A stretch of 64,000 bases of DNA from CALZIK01 sp945787635. Its GTDB lineage: Bacteria; Acidobacteriota; Thermoanaerobaculia; Multivoradales; JAHEKO01. The notes under the pieces were generated by a model. It searched no databases. It saw only the letters and a program-made list of their open reading frames with translations, and was not told the DNA's origin. The stretch lies in NCBI GenBank assembly GCA_947259725.1, contig CAMYNM010000014.1, positions 34,956 through 98,955 of the forward strand, written 5' to 3'. This document shows positions 9,689 to 17,506 of this stretch, piece by piece. Position 1 is the first letter of the stretch, and each line of letters starts with the position of its first letter. Both the position numbers and the translations under genes were made by a program.

Positions 9689-11422
9689 TCACATCGAGAT
9701 CGACCCCTTGCGGAAGTCGCTCTTTCCGAGCAGTAGGTTGATGAGCACCGGTCGCCCCTGGGCGGCTTCGGCCTTGGCGGCTGCGAGGGTCGGTGCGATC
9801 TTCTCAGGATCGTCGAGAAGCAGCCCTAATCCGCCGTAGCCTTCAGCTACGAGGTGGTAGTCGCTTCGGCGCAGAACGGTCCCGACGTCGTCTCCGAGCA
9901 TTTCGATCTGCTCGCGGGCGATTTGGGCCCAGGAGGCGTCGTTGCCAACGACCGCGATGACCGGCAGGCCGTGGCGAACGTAGGTGTCAAACTCGGCGAT
10001 CGAATAGGCCGCGGAGCCGTCTCCGTAGAGGATCCAGACCTCCGCTTCGGGCCGGCAGAGCTTGGCGCCGACGGCGAAACCGCCGCCGACCCCCAGGGTG
10101 CCGAAGACACCGGGATCCAACCATGACAGTGGACCCCGCGGGGAAAGCGAGTAGGACGCCGTGGCGACAAAATCGCCGCCGTCGGCCACCAGAACGCTCT
10201 CCGGCGCCAGCCGGGACTCGAGCTCGCGGAAGAAGGCGAGCGGGTTGACGTACTCGGTTTTTTCTTTGGCGCGAGCGGCGATGTCACGTTCCCTCTCTCG
10301 GTCGCGGTCTCGTAGCAGTTCCATCCAGCCTTTCCCGCGCTCGTTCGGGCCGGCCTGCCGCGCCAGGCCTTCCAGGAACCTGCCCGCATCGCAGAGCAGC
10401 CCGAGATCGGGATCGCGGTTCTTGCGCAAGTCCTCTTCGCTCAGGTTGGCGGAGATGACCTTCGCCTTCGAGGCGATCTGCCGGCCGTAATCGAGCCGGA
10501 AGTCACAGGGAACACCGGCCAGGATGACCAGGTCAGCCTCCTTGAGAGCGACCCGGCGCTGGTGGCGCCTCTGGAGAGGATGTCCCTGGCCCAGCAGGCC
10601 TCGGGCCATGCCGGAAAGAAAGGTCGGCAAGCCGAGCGACTCGACCGCACCTGCCACCGTGCCCGCCCGCTCGGCGCGGACCAGAGCCTGACTGCCCACC
10701 ATCAGGACCGGGTGCTCGGCCTTGCCGAGCAGACGGCCGGCACGCCGCAGCTCGTAGGGCTGAGGAAGTGTCGGTGCCGCTTGCGGCGGTCTGCGGGGCG
10801 ACCGTCGATCGGCCCCGCGAAAAAGCCCGTCTACGTGCCAGCCCAGGTAGGTTCCCAGGGCTTTCGCCCCCAGCGTCTTACCTTTGCCTCCGCCCATGTC
10901 GAGGTAGAGCTTGCGCACCATGCTCTCGGGATAGAGCAGGTCCACCGGGCACTCCAGAAAGACCGGTCCCGGAACGCCTTCTTGAGCGACGTAAAGGGCC
11001 TTCTCGAGCGCCGGCGCCAGCTCTCGGACCCTCGATGTCGTGCCGGCCCACTTGACGTGGGGCTCGACCAGTGCGAGTTGGTCGATATCCTGAAGCGAAC
11101 CCCGGTTCTTGAGAATGGTGCCGGTGGCTCCGCCGAGGACGACCACTGGCGACTGCGCCAGCTGCGCGTTCTTGATCGCGGTGATCGCGTTGGTGAGGCC
11201 GGGACCGGCGGTGACCGCGGCGATGCCGGCGACTCCGCTGAGGCGAGCTACGGCGTCGGCGGCGAAAACCGCGCTGGCTTCGTCCCGCACATCGACCACC
11301 CGGATTCCTCGCCGCTTGGCGCTCACCAGGATAGGGGAGATGTGCCCGCCGCAGAGGGTGAACAGGAACCGCACCCGATGGTCGACCAGGACCTCTGCGA
11401 TTCGGTCGCCGCCGCTCGTCAT
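9689..11422 (-). CDS. Thiamine-diphosphate enzyme, ILVBL/HACL2-like 2-hydroxyacyl-CoA lyase or acetolactate-synthase-like
   Basis: 577 residues from the ATG at 11422. An upstream ATG at 11470 adds a low-complexity tail not seen in the family. It has the three-domain TPP-enzyme fold: Pyr domain with GGHISPILV, the catalytic Glu in VRDEASAVFAADA, and TAGPGLTN; a central domain with GSQAL and GMARGLLG; and a PP domain with the metal-binding GDGSAAYS...N segment. Across its whole length it looks more like vertebrate ILVBL (HACL2) than bacterial IlvB. Shared traits are GGHISP, KNAQLAQSP, FLECPVDLLYP, RGPLSWLDPGVFGTLGVG, and the C-terminal DFRKGSISM. ILVBL cleaves 2-hydroxy fatty acyl-CoA to a shortened aldehyde and formyl-CoA. 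No ilvN subunit is adjacent, which argues against branched-chain synthesis. Confidence 0.82.
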   Translation of the reverse strand: MTSGGDRIAEVLVDHRVRFLFTLCGGHISPILVSAKRRGIRVVDVRDEASAVFAADAVARLSGVAGIAAVTAGPGLTNAITAIKNAQLAQSPVVVLGGATGTILKNRGSLQDIDQLALVEPHVKWAGTTSRVRELAPALEKALYVAQEGVPGPVFLECPVDLLYPESMVRKLYLDMGGGKGKTLGAKALGTYLGWHVDGLFRGADRRSPRRPPQAAPTLPQPYELRRAGRLLGKAEHPVLMVGSQALVRAERAGTVAGAVESLGLPTFLSGMARGLLGQGHPLQRRHQRRVALKEADLVILAGVPCDFRLDYGRQIASKAKVISANLSEEDLRKNRDPDLGLLCDAGRFLEGLARQAGPNERGKGWMELLRDRDRERERDIAARAKEKTEYVNPLAFFRELESRLAPESVLVADGGDFVATASYSLSPRGPLSWLDPGVFGTLGVGGGFAVGAKLCRPEAEVWILYGDGSAAYSIAEFDTYVRHGLPVIAVVGNDASWAQIAREQIEMLGDDVGTVLRRSDYHLVAEGYGGLGLLLDDPEKIAPTLAAAKAEAAQGRPVLINLLLGKSDFRKGSISM

Positions 11423-11594
11423 GGCGCCATCACCGGAACTCTCGCCCGCGTCGAGCGAGCCGCCGGCCAACGAGCCCTTCCGGGCGCCTGCGGTCGGGGG
11501 CCCGATTCGTCCTGCGACTCATTGCGGCTAGCGTACCCGAAACGGGCCGCGGTCGCGCCGATTTGATGGCGCTCGGGGCGCCGTTTCGACGGTG

Positions 11595-11605
11595 TACCAT
11601 ACGCG
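11595..11605 (+). promoter_or_regulatory. Putative -10 element TACCATACGCG
   Basis: Near-copy (one mismatch) of the 11-mer TACAATACGCG found exactly at 44121-44131 and, reversed, at 59847-59857, each just upstream of a start codon. Here it ends 14 bases before the pruA ATG, leaving room for the SD GGAGG. No clear -35 box is visible. Confidence 0.35.
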
Positions 11606-11619
11606 CACGGAGGAACTCG

Positions 11620-13251
11620 ATGCCGAACGGAATCGTCAGCCCGCCCACTCCCGCCAATGAGCCCGTCCGCGACTACGCGCCGGGGTCGCCGGAGCGTGAG
11701 TCCGTCAAGAAACGGCTCGCCGAGATGATGACCGAGGAGGTCGATATCCCGCTCATCATCGGCGGAGAAGAGGTTCGGACCGGGAACACGGAGCAGGTGA
11801 TCTGCCCTCACGACCGCGAACACGTGCTCGCCGTCTATCACCGCGGCGGAGCCGGCGAGGTCGAGGATGCCATCGAGGCTTCGAAGCGCGCCTGGAAGGA
11901 GTGGTCCGAGATGGACTGGGAGGCGCGGGCGGGAGTGCTTTTGAAAGCCGCAGATCTCCTTGCGGGTCCCTGGCGAGACACCGTCAACGCGGCCACGATG
12001 CTGAATCAGTCCAAAACGGTCTACCAGGCCGAGATCGACTCGGCCTGTGAGCTGATCGATTTTTGGCGTTTCAACCCGAGCTACATGCGCGGCATCTACG
12101 CCGACCAGCCGTCGTCGTCGCCTGGCACCTGGAACCGCGTCGACTACCGGCCCCTCGAGGGGTTCGTGTTCGCGGTGACCCCGTTCAATTTCACCTCGAT
12201 TGCCGGCAATCTGCCGACGGCTCCCGCGTTGATGGGCAACACCGTCCTCTGGAAACCGGCCTCGACCGCGGTGCTTTCGGGCTACTACGTGATGAAAGTG
12301 CTGGAGGAAGCCGGTCTTCCACCCGGGGTGATCAACTTCGTGCCCGGCAGGGGACGGGAGGTGGGTGACCCGGTGCTGGCGAGCCCTGATTTCGCCGGCC
12401 TCCATTTCACCGGCTCGACCTCGGTCTTCCAGGGTATGTGGGGCACCATCGGCAACGGCATCGCCGACTACAAGACCTATCCGCGGATCGTTGGCGAGAC
12501 CGGCGGCAAGGACTTCGTCTTCGCCCACCCTTCGGCGGACCCACAGGCACTGGTGACCGCCCTCGTTCGAGGCGCCTTCGAGTTTCAGGGTCAGAAGTGC
12601 TCGGCGGCGTCCAGAGCCTACGTGCCGGCGTCGATGTGGTCCGAGGTCCGTGACCGGATCGAAGCGCAAGTCTCTCGCATCAAGATGGGTTCGCCTCTCG
12701 ACTTCTCGAACTTCATGTGCGCGGTGATCGACGAGAGCTCGTTCGACAACATCATGGGCTACGTCGAGCACACCCGCGAGAATCCGGATCTCGAAATCCT
12801 GTTGGGTGGCGGCGGAGACAAATCCGAGGGTTTCTTCGTCGAGCCCACGGTGGCCATGTCTCGCGACGCCGAGTCGCGCCTCATGTGCGAGGAGATCTTC
12901 GGCCCATTGCTTTCAATTCACGTGTACGCGGATCACGAGCTCGAGGAAACGCTCGAGGTCTGCGATCAGACTAGTCCCTACGGACTGACCGGAGCGGTTT
13001 TCGCTCGGGGTCGAGGCGTCATCGAGCAGCTTTCCGCCAAGCTCCGCCACAGCGCGGGCAATTTCTACATCAACGACAAGCCGACCGGCGCAGTGGTCGG
13101 GCAACAGCCGTTTGGAGGCGGCAGGGCGTCCGGAACCAACGACAAGGCGGGATCGGCGGTCAACCTCCTGCGATGGACTTCCCAACGGTCGATCAAGGAG
13201 ACGTTCGACCCACCGGCGGACTTCGGTTATCCGTTCATGGATGCCGAGTAG
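11620..13251 (+). CDS. pruA: L-glutamate gamma-semialdehyde (1-pyrroline-5-carboxylate) dehydrogenase
   Basis: 543 residues from the ATG at 11620 with SD GGAGG 7 bases before it. An earlier in-frame ATG at 11563 lacks an SD. This is an aldehyde-dehydrogenase superfamily enzyme with catalytic Cys327 in GQKCSAASRAY, general base Glu293 in VGETGGKD, and cofactor motif FTGSTSVF. The type is the ~540-residue stand-alone P5C dehydrogenase like mitochondrial ALDH4A1 (VTPFNFTSIAGNL, then DYKTYPRIVGETGGKDFVFAHPSAD). It oxidises glutamate semialdehyde to glutamate with NAD as the last step of proline use. No proline dehydrogenase gene lies alongside. The trans-3-hydroxyproline genes at 22.6-24.6 kb make proline and may feed the same route. 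Confidence 0.95.
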   Translation: MPNGIVSPPTPANEPVRDYAPGSPERESVKKRLAEMMTEEVDIPLIIGGEEVRTGNTEQVICPHDREHVLAVYHRGGAGEVEDAIEASKRAWKEWSEMDWEARAGVLLKAADLLAGPWRDTVNAATMLNQSKTVYQAEIDSACELIDFWRFNPSYMRGIYADQPSSSPGTWNRVDYRPLEGFVFAVTPFNFTSIAGNLPTAPALMGNTVLWKPASTAVLSGYYVMKVLEEAGLPPGVINFVPGRGREVGDPVLASPDFAGLHFTGSTSVFQGMWGTIGNGIADYKTYPRIVGETGGKDFVFAHPSADPQALVTALVRGAFEFQGQKCSAASRAYVPASMWSEVRDRIEAQVSRIKMGSPLDFSNFMCAVIDESSFDNIMGYVEHTRENPDLEILLGGGGDKSEGFFVEPTVAMSRDAESRLMCEEIFGPLLSIHVYADHELEETLEVCDQTSPYGLTGAVFARGRGVIEQLSAKLRHSAGNFYINDKPTGAVVGQQPFGGGRASGTNDKAGSAVNLLRWTSQRSIKETFDPPADFGYPFMDAE

Positions 13252-13265
13252 GTGTCGGCAAGGGC

Positions 13266-13586
13266 CTAACCGAAGAAAACTTCGGCGACATACCACTTGA
13301 TCCGTTCACGGTCTTCGGCGCTGATTTCGGTGAAGCGGATACCGACACCCACGGCGTGGTCGGTCCAGGCGACCTCGCCCTTGCCCTTGACCGGAGTCTC
13401 GGTGCCATCTGGTAGAGCGAGTGTGAATTCGACCGGCGCGCCGACCTCGAGCGGGTGCGACGTTTCGACGAACATGCCGGTCTCGCTGAGGTCGTCGAGC
13501 CGTGCCTCGATCGGAGGTGACGCGCTCGAGTACACGATCTCGAGCGCCTTCTTGACACGTACCGCTCTTCGCCGCTCGTCCTGCAT
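13266..13586 (-). CDS. PilZ domain protein (cyclic-di-GMP binding)
   Basis: 106 residues starting at ATG 13586 (MQDERRRAVR). The longer frame to 13676 overlaps the neighbouring promoter region and has no family likeness. It is a single PilZ domain with both ligand motifs: RxxxR (Arg6 and Arg10 in RRRAVR) and D-L-S-E-T-G at about residue 32. It also has the VAWTDHAVGVGIRF core and ends EDRERIKWYV. Canonical members bind cyclic-di-GMP and change conformation to act on a partner. It is convergent with pruA and divergent from the GT2 gene, so its target is not obvious from context. The GGDEF protein at 27957 is a possible source of the nucleotide. Confidence 0.88.
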   Translation of the reverse strand: MQDERRRAVRVKKALEIVYSSASPPIEARLDDLSETGMFVETSHPLEVGAPVEFTLALPDGTETPVKGKGEVAWTDHAVGVGIRFTEISAEDRERIKWYVAEVFFG

Positions 13587-13640
13587 CACGGTGGATTGTA
13601 AAGCATCGCGGCGCTTTTTCCTGCGATACCCTCTGTTCGC

Positions 13641-14492
13641 ATGATTCCATCCGTCGCCGTCGTAGTGCCGAGCCACAACCGTAGGGAGCTTGTCTCTCGT
13701 GCCCTCGAGTCGGTCCGGAGGCAGTCACTCCGGCCGGCAGAGGTCGTGGTGGTGGATGATGGTTCGCAGGACGGCACCGCAGAGATGGTCACCCGGAGGT
13801 TCCCGGAAGTGGCGCTGCTTCGCCAGGTTCGGGCGGGTGTCAGCGCGGCTCGCAATCGGGGGATCCGCGCAACCTCGAGTGATTGGGTGGCGTTTCTCGA
13901 TTCCGACGACGAGTGGCTGCCGCAGAAGCTCTCGCGCCAGATGGCTGCGCTGGCCCGGGAGCCCGGCGAGCGGTTCTGCCATTGCGACGAAATCTGGCTG
14001 CGAAACGGAGTCCGGGTGAATCCCCGCGCGCGCCACGCCAAGGCCGGGGGTTGGATATTCACGCTGTGTCTGCCGCTGTGCGCGATCTCGCCTTCGGCTG
14101 CGGTCATTCATCGGTCGGTTTTCGAGGACGTGGGTCTCTTCGATGAGGACCTGCCGGCTTGCGAGGATTACGACTTCTGGCTCCGATTCACGGCGTCGAA
14201 CCCGGTTCTGTTCGTCGATGACGCGCTGCTGATCAAGCACGGCGGCCATGCCGACCAGCTTTCGAGGAGCATCGAAGGGCTCGACCGGTATCGAATTCAC
14301 GCCCTGGTGAAGATCCTGGAGGAAGGAAACCTGAGCGCTGCCGACAGGACGGCCGCGGTCACGACCTTGTTGGGGAAGATCGACGTCTACGGGCCTGGAG
14401 CCCGCAAGCGTGGCCGAGCCGAGGAGGCTCGGGCTCTCGAGGCGATGCGCGCCAGATTCGCGGCGGAGAGTCCGCGAAAGGCGCGGGCGTGA
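13641..14492 (+). CDS. Family 2 glycosyltransferase
   Basis: 283 residues, GT-A fold. The N-terminus VVVPSHNRRELV is typical. The nucleotide-binding VVVDDGSQDGT, the metal-binding DSDDEW and the general-base region CEDYDFWLRF are all present, and RAGVSAARNRGI is diagnostic. No membrane helix, so it is probably cytosolic or peripheral. It would transfer a sugar from an NDP donor to a cell-surface acceptor that cannot be named here. Its stop overlaps the next gene by GTGA, so it is co-translated with a nucleosidase-like protein and an SPL-like radical SAM protein. That partner set is unusual for a polysaccharide gene. Confidence 0.9.
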   Translation: MIPSVAVVVPSHNRRELVSRALESVRRQSLRPAEVVVVDDGSQDGTAEMVTRRFPEVALLRQVRAGVSAARNRGIRATSSDWVAFLDSDDEWLPQKLSRQMAALAREPGERFCHCDEIWLRNGVRVNPRARHAKAGGWIFTLCLPLCAISPSAAVIHRSVFEDVGLFDEDLPACEDYDFWLRFTASNPVLFVDDALLIKHGGHADQLSRSIEGLDRYRIHALVKILEEGNLSAADRTAAVTTLLGKIDVYGPGARKRGRAEEARALEAMRARFAAESPRKARA

Positions 14493-15289
14493 CTTTTCTC
14501 GTCGTGGCACTGCAGTCCGAAGCGCGGCCCCTAGTCGGCCACTTCCGACTGTCGGGCACCGACGCCCCGGGGCCCTACCGGCTCTACCGCAACGATCGCA
14601 TCACCCTGGTGGTGAGCGGTATAGGACGAATCGCGTGCGCCGCCGCAACGGCGTATGCTTTTGCGAGAGCCGGCGAACCGCGCAACCAACCCTGGGTCAA
14701 CATCGGCATTGCGGGGCATGCGAACATCGCTCTCGGCTCGGCTCGACTGGCGCACCGAATCGTCGATCGGCCGACCGAGCGCGCCTGGTACCCGAGTTTG
14801 GTTTTCGAGCCGCCGGTGGCCACCGCCGAGGTCGTAACCGTCGATCGGCCGGAGCTCGATCTGCCCGGCAATGCCCTGTTCGACATGGAGGCCTCGGCGT
14901 TTTTCGCCACCGCCTCGCGCTTCGGCGCGGTCGAGTTGGTGCAGGTGCTCAAGGTCGTTTCCGACAACCGCGAGTCGCCGGTCGCGAAGATCGACAAGGC
15001 TCTCGTGTCGCGGTTGATCGAAGGCCACCTCGAATCGGTGGCTGCGATCCTCGACGAGACGGAAGCGCTGGCTCTGAGGTTGGATCGGCGATCACCCGAC
15101 CTGACGGAGTGGCGGCGGACGGCGAGGTTTTCGGTGAGCCAGAGCCGGCGTCTCGCCGAGCTTCTCGAACGGCTCGAGGTGGTCGAGAAAAGAGCGCTGT
15201 CGCCGTTGGAGTTGCCTCGGCTCGAGGGCGCCAGGGAGATCCTGGCTGCGCTCGAGCGGCGCCTTCGGCTTCGCGGGGCGGCTTACTGA
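14489..15289 (+). CDS. Nucleoside phosphorylase/nucleosidase-family protein (MTAN-like)
   Basis: 266 residues; the GTG start overlaps the GT2 stop. The first ~190 residues follow the PNP_UDP fold: FLVVALQSEARPL, a G-I-G-R segment, NIGIAGHANIAL, FDMEASAFFATA (catalytic region around Met-Glu) and LKVVSDN. The closest named relatives are 5'-methylthioadenosine/S-adenosylhomocysteine nucleosidases. The C-terminal ~75 residues are an Arg/Leu/Glu-rich helical extension not usual for MTAN. It sits 2 bases before a radical SAM gene. Removing 5'-deoxyadenosine, the by-product of many radical SAM reactions, is a plausible job and would explain the pairing. Substrate is an inference. Confidence 0.78.
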   Translation: MTFLVVALQSEARPLVGHFRLSGTDAPGPYRLYRNDRITLVVSGIGRIACAAATAYAFARAGEPRNQPWVNIGIAGHANIALGSARLAHRIVDRPTERAWYPSLVFEPPVATAEVVTVDRPELDLPGNALFDMEASAFFATASRFGAVELVQVLKVVSDNRESPVAKIDKALVSRLIEGHLESVAAILDETEALALRLDRRSPDLTEWRRTARFSVSQSRRLAELLERLEVVEKRALSPLELPRLEGAREILAALERRLRLRGAAY

Positions 15290-15291
15290 GA

Positions 15292-16302
15292 ATGGCCAGT
15301 CGGTCGATCGCGCGGGTGTATGTCGAGACGGAGGTCGCGAGCCGGCCTCGAGCGCTCGAGATTCTCGACCGGCTCGGAGGAGCCGAGCGGGTGGAGTGCT
15401 CGCGCTACACCGAGGTCTTCAATCGTCGCGCGCAGAACTTTCGCCTACAAAAGCTGAGACCGGCTCTGATCCTGGCAAGGAAGCACCGCGGCCTCGTACT
15501 ACCCGCCCCGCCGGGTTACGGCGTCGGAGGCCGGCGCAACTTCTACTTCTCACACATGCTCAACTGCGTCTACGACTGCCGGTACTGCTTTCTTCAGGGC
15601 ATGTACCGGTCGGCGAACTACGTCGTGTTCGTAAACTACGAGGACTTCTTGGCAGCCTTCGAGCGGCGGCTCGAGGAGGCCCCGGGCGAAGATGTCTGGT
15701 TTTTTTCGGGCTACGACTGCGACAGCCTGGCTCTCGACAGCCTGACCGGTTTTGTCGCCGAGTTTCTGCCTTTCTTCGCCGAGCGTCCCCGGGCCTGGCT
15801 CGAGCTTCGCACCAAGAGCACCCAGATTCGGGGGCTCCTCGATCGAGAACCGATCCCTAATTGCGTGGTTGCCTTCAGCTTCACGCCGGAAGAGGCCCAC
15901 GCGCGGCTCGAGCGCGGAGTTCCCTCGATCGCGCGGCGGCTCGCGGCCATGACCGAGCTGGCGACCCGGGGGTGGCGCCTGGGCGTGCGGCTCGATCCGC
16001 TGCTCTGGGCTGAAGACTTCGCCGACCAGTACCGGCGGCTCCTCGATCGGATTTTCGGTGCGGTCTCACCGGCGAGCCTGCATTCGGTCAGTCTCGGGCC
16101 GTTTCGGCTGCCGCCCGACTTCTACCGGAGGATGAGGCGACTGATGCCGGAAGAGCGCCTTTTCGCTGGCGCGCTCGAAACCGTGGAGGGAATGGTGAGC
16201 TACCCAGCCGAGCTGGAGCGCGAGATGACGGCATTCGTGACCGCGGAGCTGGAGCGCCGAGTGCCGGCTGACGTTCTCTTCCCTTGCGTCGAGACGCGCT
16301 GA
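15292..16302 (+). CDS. SPL-family radical SAM protein (spore photoproduct lyase-like)
   Basis: 336 residues from the ATG at 15292, 2 bases after the nucleosidase stop. A longer in-frame opening back to 14410 is only shadow sequence over the upstream gene. The [4Fe-4S] motif is C-VYD-C-RY-C (Cys92, Cys96, Cys99), preceded by NFYFSHMLN and followed by FLQGMYRSANYVVFVNYEDF. All are typical of SplB-like proteins. SplB repairs the thymine spore photoproduct using SAM, but this organism shows no sporulation genes in the window and the length matches SplB (~340). Many non-sporulating bacteria carry such homologues of unknown substrate. DNA repair is possible, but another radical modification is equally so. 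Confidence 0.85.
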   Translation: MASRSIARVYVETEVASRPRALEILDRLGGAERVECSRYTEVFNRRAQNFRLQKLRPALILARKHRGLVLPAPPGYGVGGRRNFYFSHMLNCVYDCRYCFLQGMYRSANYVVFVNYEDFLAAFERRLEEAPGEDVWFFSGYDCDSLALDSLTGFVAEFLPFFAERPRAWLELRTKSTQIRGLLDREPIPNCVVAFSFTPEEAHARLERGVPSIARRLAAMTELATRGWRLGVRLDPLLWAEDFADQYRRLLDRIFGAVSPASLHSVSLGPFRLPPDFYRRMRRLMPEERLFAGALETVEGMVSYPAELEREMTAFVTAELERRVPADVLFPCVETR

Positions 16303-16315
16303 CGGGTCGCTGCCG

Positions 16316-17506
16316 TCACCGCGGCGAGGCGGTCTCACCGTAGCCGGTCATCTCCAGGTAGCCGGTCCCCGCCGCGGACCCCGTCAATTCGACCGCGCCC
16401 TCCCAGTAGATGAAGGAGTGGCGAAGCTCCTGATCGGAAAGAAGTGGCCGAACGGTGACCGCAAGGCCTTCTTCGGGTAGCTCGAGCAGGAATCCGGACG
16501 GGTAGACGATCCCGGTCTCCGGGCTGGTCCAAGAGCCTTCGGCTTCGAGGGAGAAACCGCTCGTTCGAAGCGGCCGAAAGTCACCCCCGGCTTCGACGAG
16601 CGTTCCATCCACCCGGGCGCTCGACCCATCGCGCCGCCGCAACCGGAACAGCATGACCTCGCGACCGTCGTCGAGGCGCGCGCCCAGCCAGTCCCAGCCC
16701 ACCTCGTCCGCGGCCAGCAGAGAGGTGCTCCATTCGCGGTCGAACCAGCTTTCGCCGCGGACCTCGAACGCCTCGCCGTCCACCGTGATCCGGCCGCGGG
16801 TGGGCATCCGGGTGTGCGAGTAGTAGTAGGAGGCAGCGCCCGGAAGGTCGCCTTTTCGGCTCAGCCCTCGGTCGCCGTGCAGCACGCGAGGCTTGCCCGG
16901 CGCCAGGGTGAGTGCGACCGAGGTGTTCGCCTCTCGAGCTTCGAGGAGCCATTCTTCGCCGCCGGCATCGGCAAGCCGGGCGGCCCCGGCGTTCCAGTCT
17001 TCGAGCCATACCCGGAACGGCTCGGCTTTCGCACCCGCGAGGCCGGCCGCGCCGCGACTGAACCGCTCGAATGACCGGAACCCGGAGCCGTCGATATCCG
17101 AGACTGCGAAGTGAGCCATGTAGAGGTCGCGGGTGGCCCAATTCGAGGCCGGGCGCGCGGCGTTTGCGGAGTCGGCCGTTGGGGGCGCCAGCGCGCTACG
17201 GAAGAAGGTGAGCTGGTATCCGAAGCGACGCCCCTCGGCGGTCGTGAGATTGCCTATCCAGTACCACCATTCGGTCTTGAAGCTGGGATGCGGCCCGTGA
17301 TCTTGAGGGAACTCGAGAGCCCGAGCTTCCAGGGCCCGTTCGAATCCCGCGAGCCCTCCCGCGCCTTGACCGCCGAGACCGGCGGCTACCGACAACCGCT
17401 GGGGCTCGCGAAGGTCACCGGACGGAGGTGAGCAACCGGCCAACACAGCCCAGCCGACCGCGGCGAGCAGCAGCGGAGGGAGGGAGACGGGGCGGCGGGC
17501 GGTCAC
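16316..17506 (-). CDS. AttH/CrtC-like lipocalin-type lipoprotein
   Basis: 396 residues from a GTG at 17506 that overlaps the permease stop by GTGA. A frame open back to 18100 lies inside the permease. The signal peptide ends in VLAGC, so it is a lipoprotein. The mature part carries the family hallmark QDHGPHPSFKTEWWYW, followed by GYQLTFFRSAL, GESWFDREWSTSLL, and DDGREVMLFRLRR. This fold is shared with hydroxyneurosporene synthase CrtC and AttH. It is the last gene after an ABC ATPase and an FtsX permease, the same order as attEFGH-type loci, so I infer a substrate-carrying or envelope-modifying partner of that transporter. Its ligand is unknown, probably hydrophobic. Confidence 0.88.
   Translation of the reverse strand: MTARRPVSLPPLLLAAVGWAVLAGCSPPSGDLREPQRLSVAAGLGGQGAGGLAGFERALEARALEFPQDHGPHPSFKTEWWYWIGNLTTAEGRRFGYQLTFFRSALAPPTADSANAARPASNWATRDLYMAHFAVSDIDGSGFRSFERFSRGAAGLAGAKAEPFRVWLEDWNAGAARLADAGGEEWLLEAREANTSVALTLAPGKPRVLHGDRGLSRKGDLPGAASYYYSHTRMPTRGRITVDGEAFEVRGESWFDREWSTSLLAADEVGWDWLGARLDDGREVMLFRLRRRDGSSARVDGTLVEAGGDFRPLRTSGFSLEAEGSWTSPETGIVYPSGFLLELPEEGLAVTVRPLLSDQELRHSFIYWEGAVELTGSAAGTGYLEMTGYGETASPR

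Noticed and set aside
14410..15291. N-terminal extension of the SPL-like radical SAM frame by 294 codons
   Set aside because: It overlaps the nucleosidase gene in another frame and is Arg-rich shadow sequence; the ATG at 15292 fits both spacing and family length.
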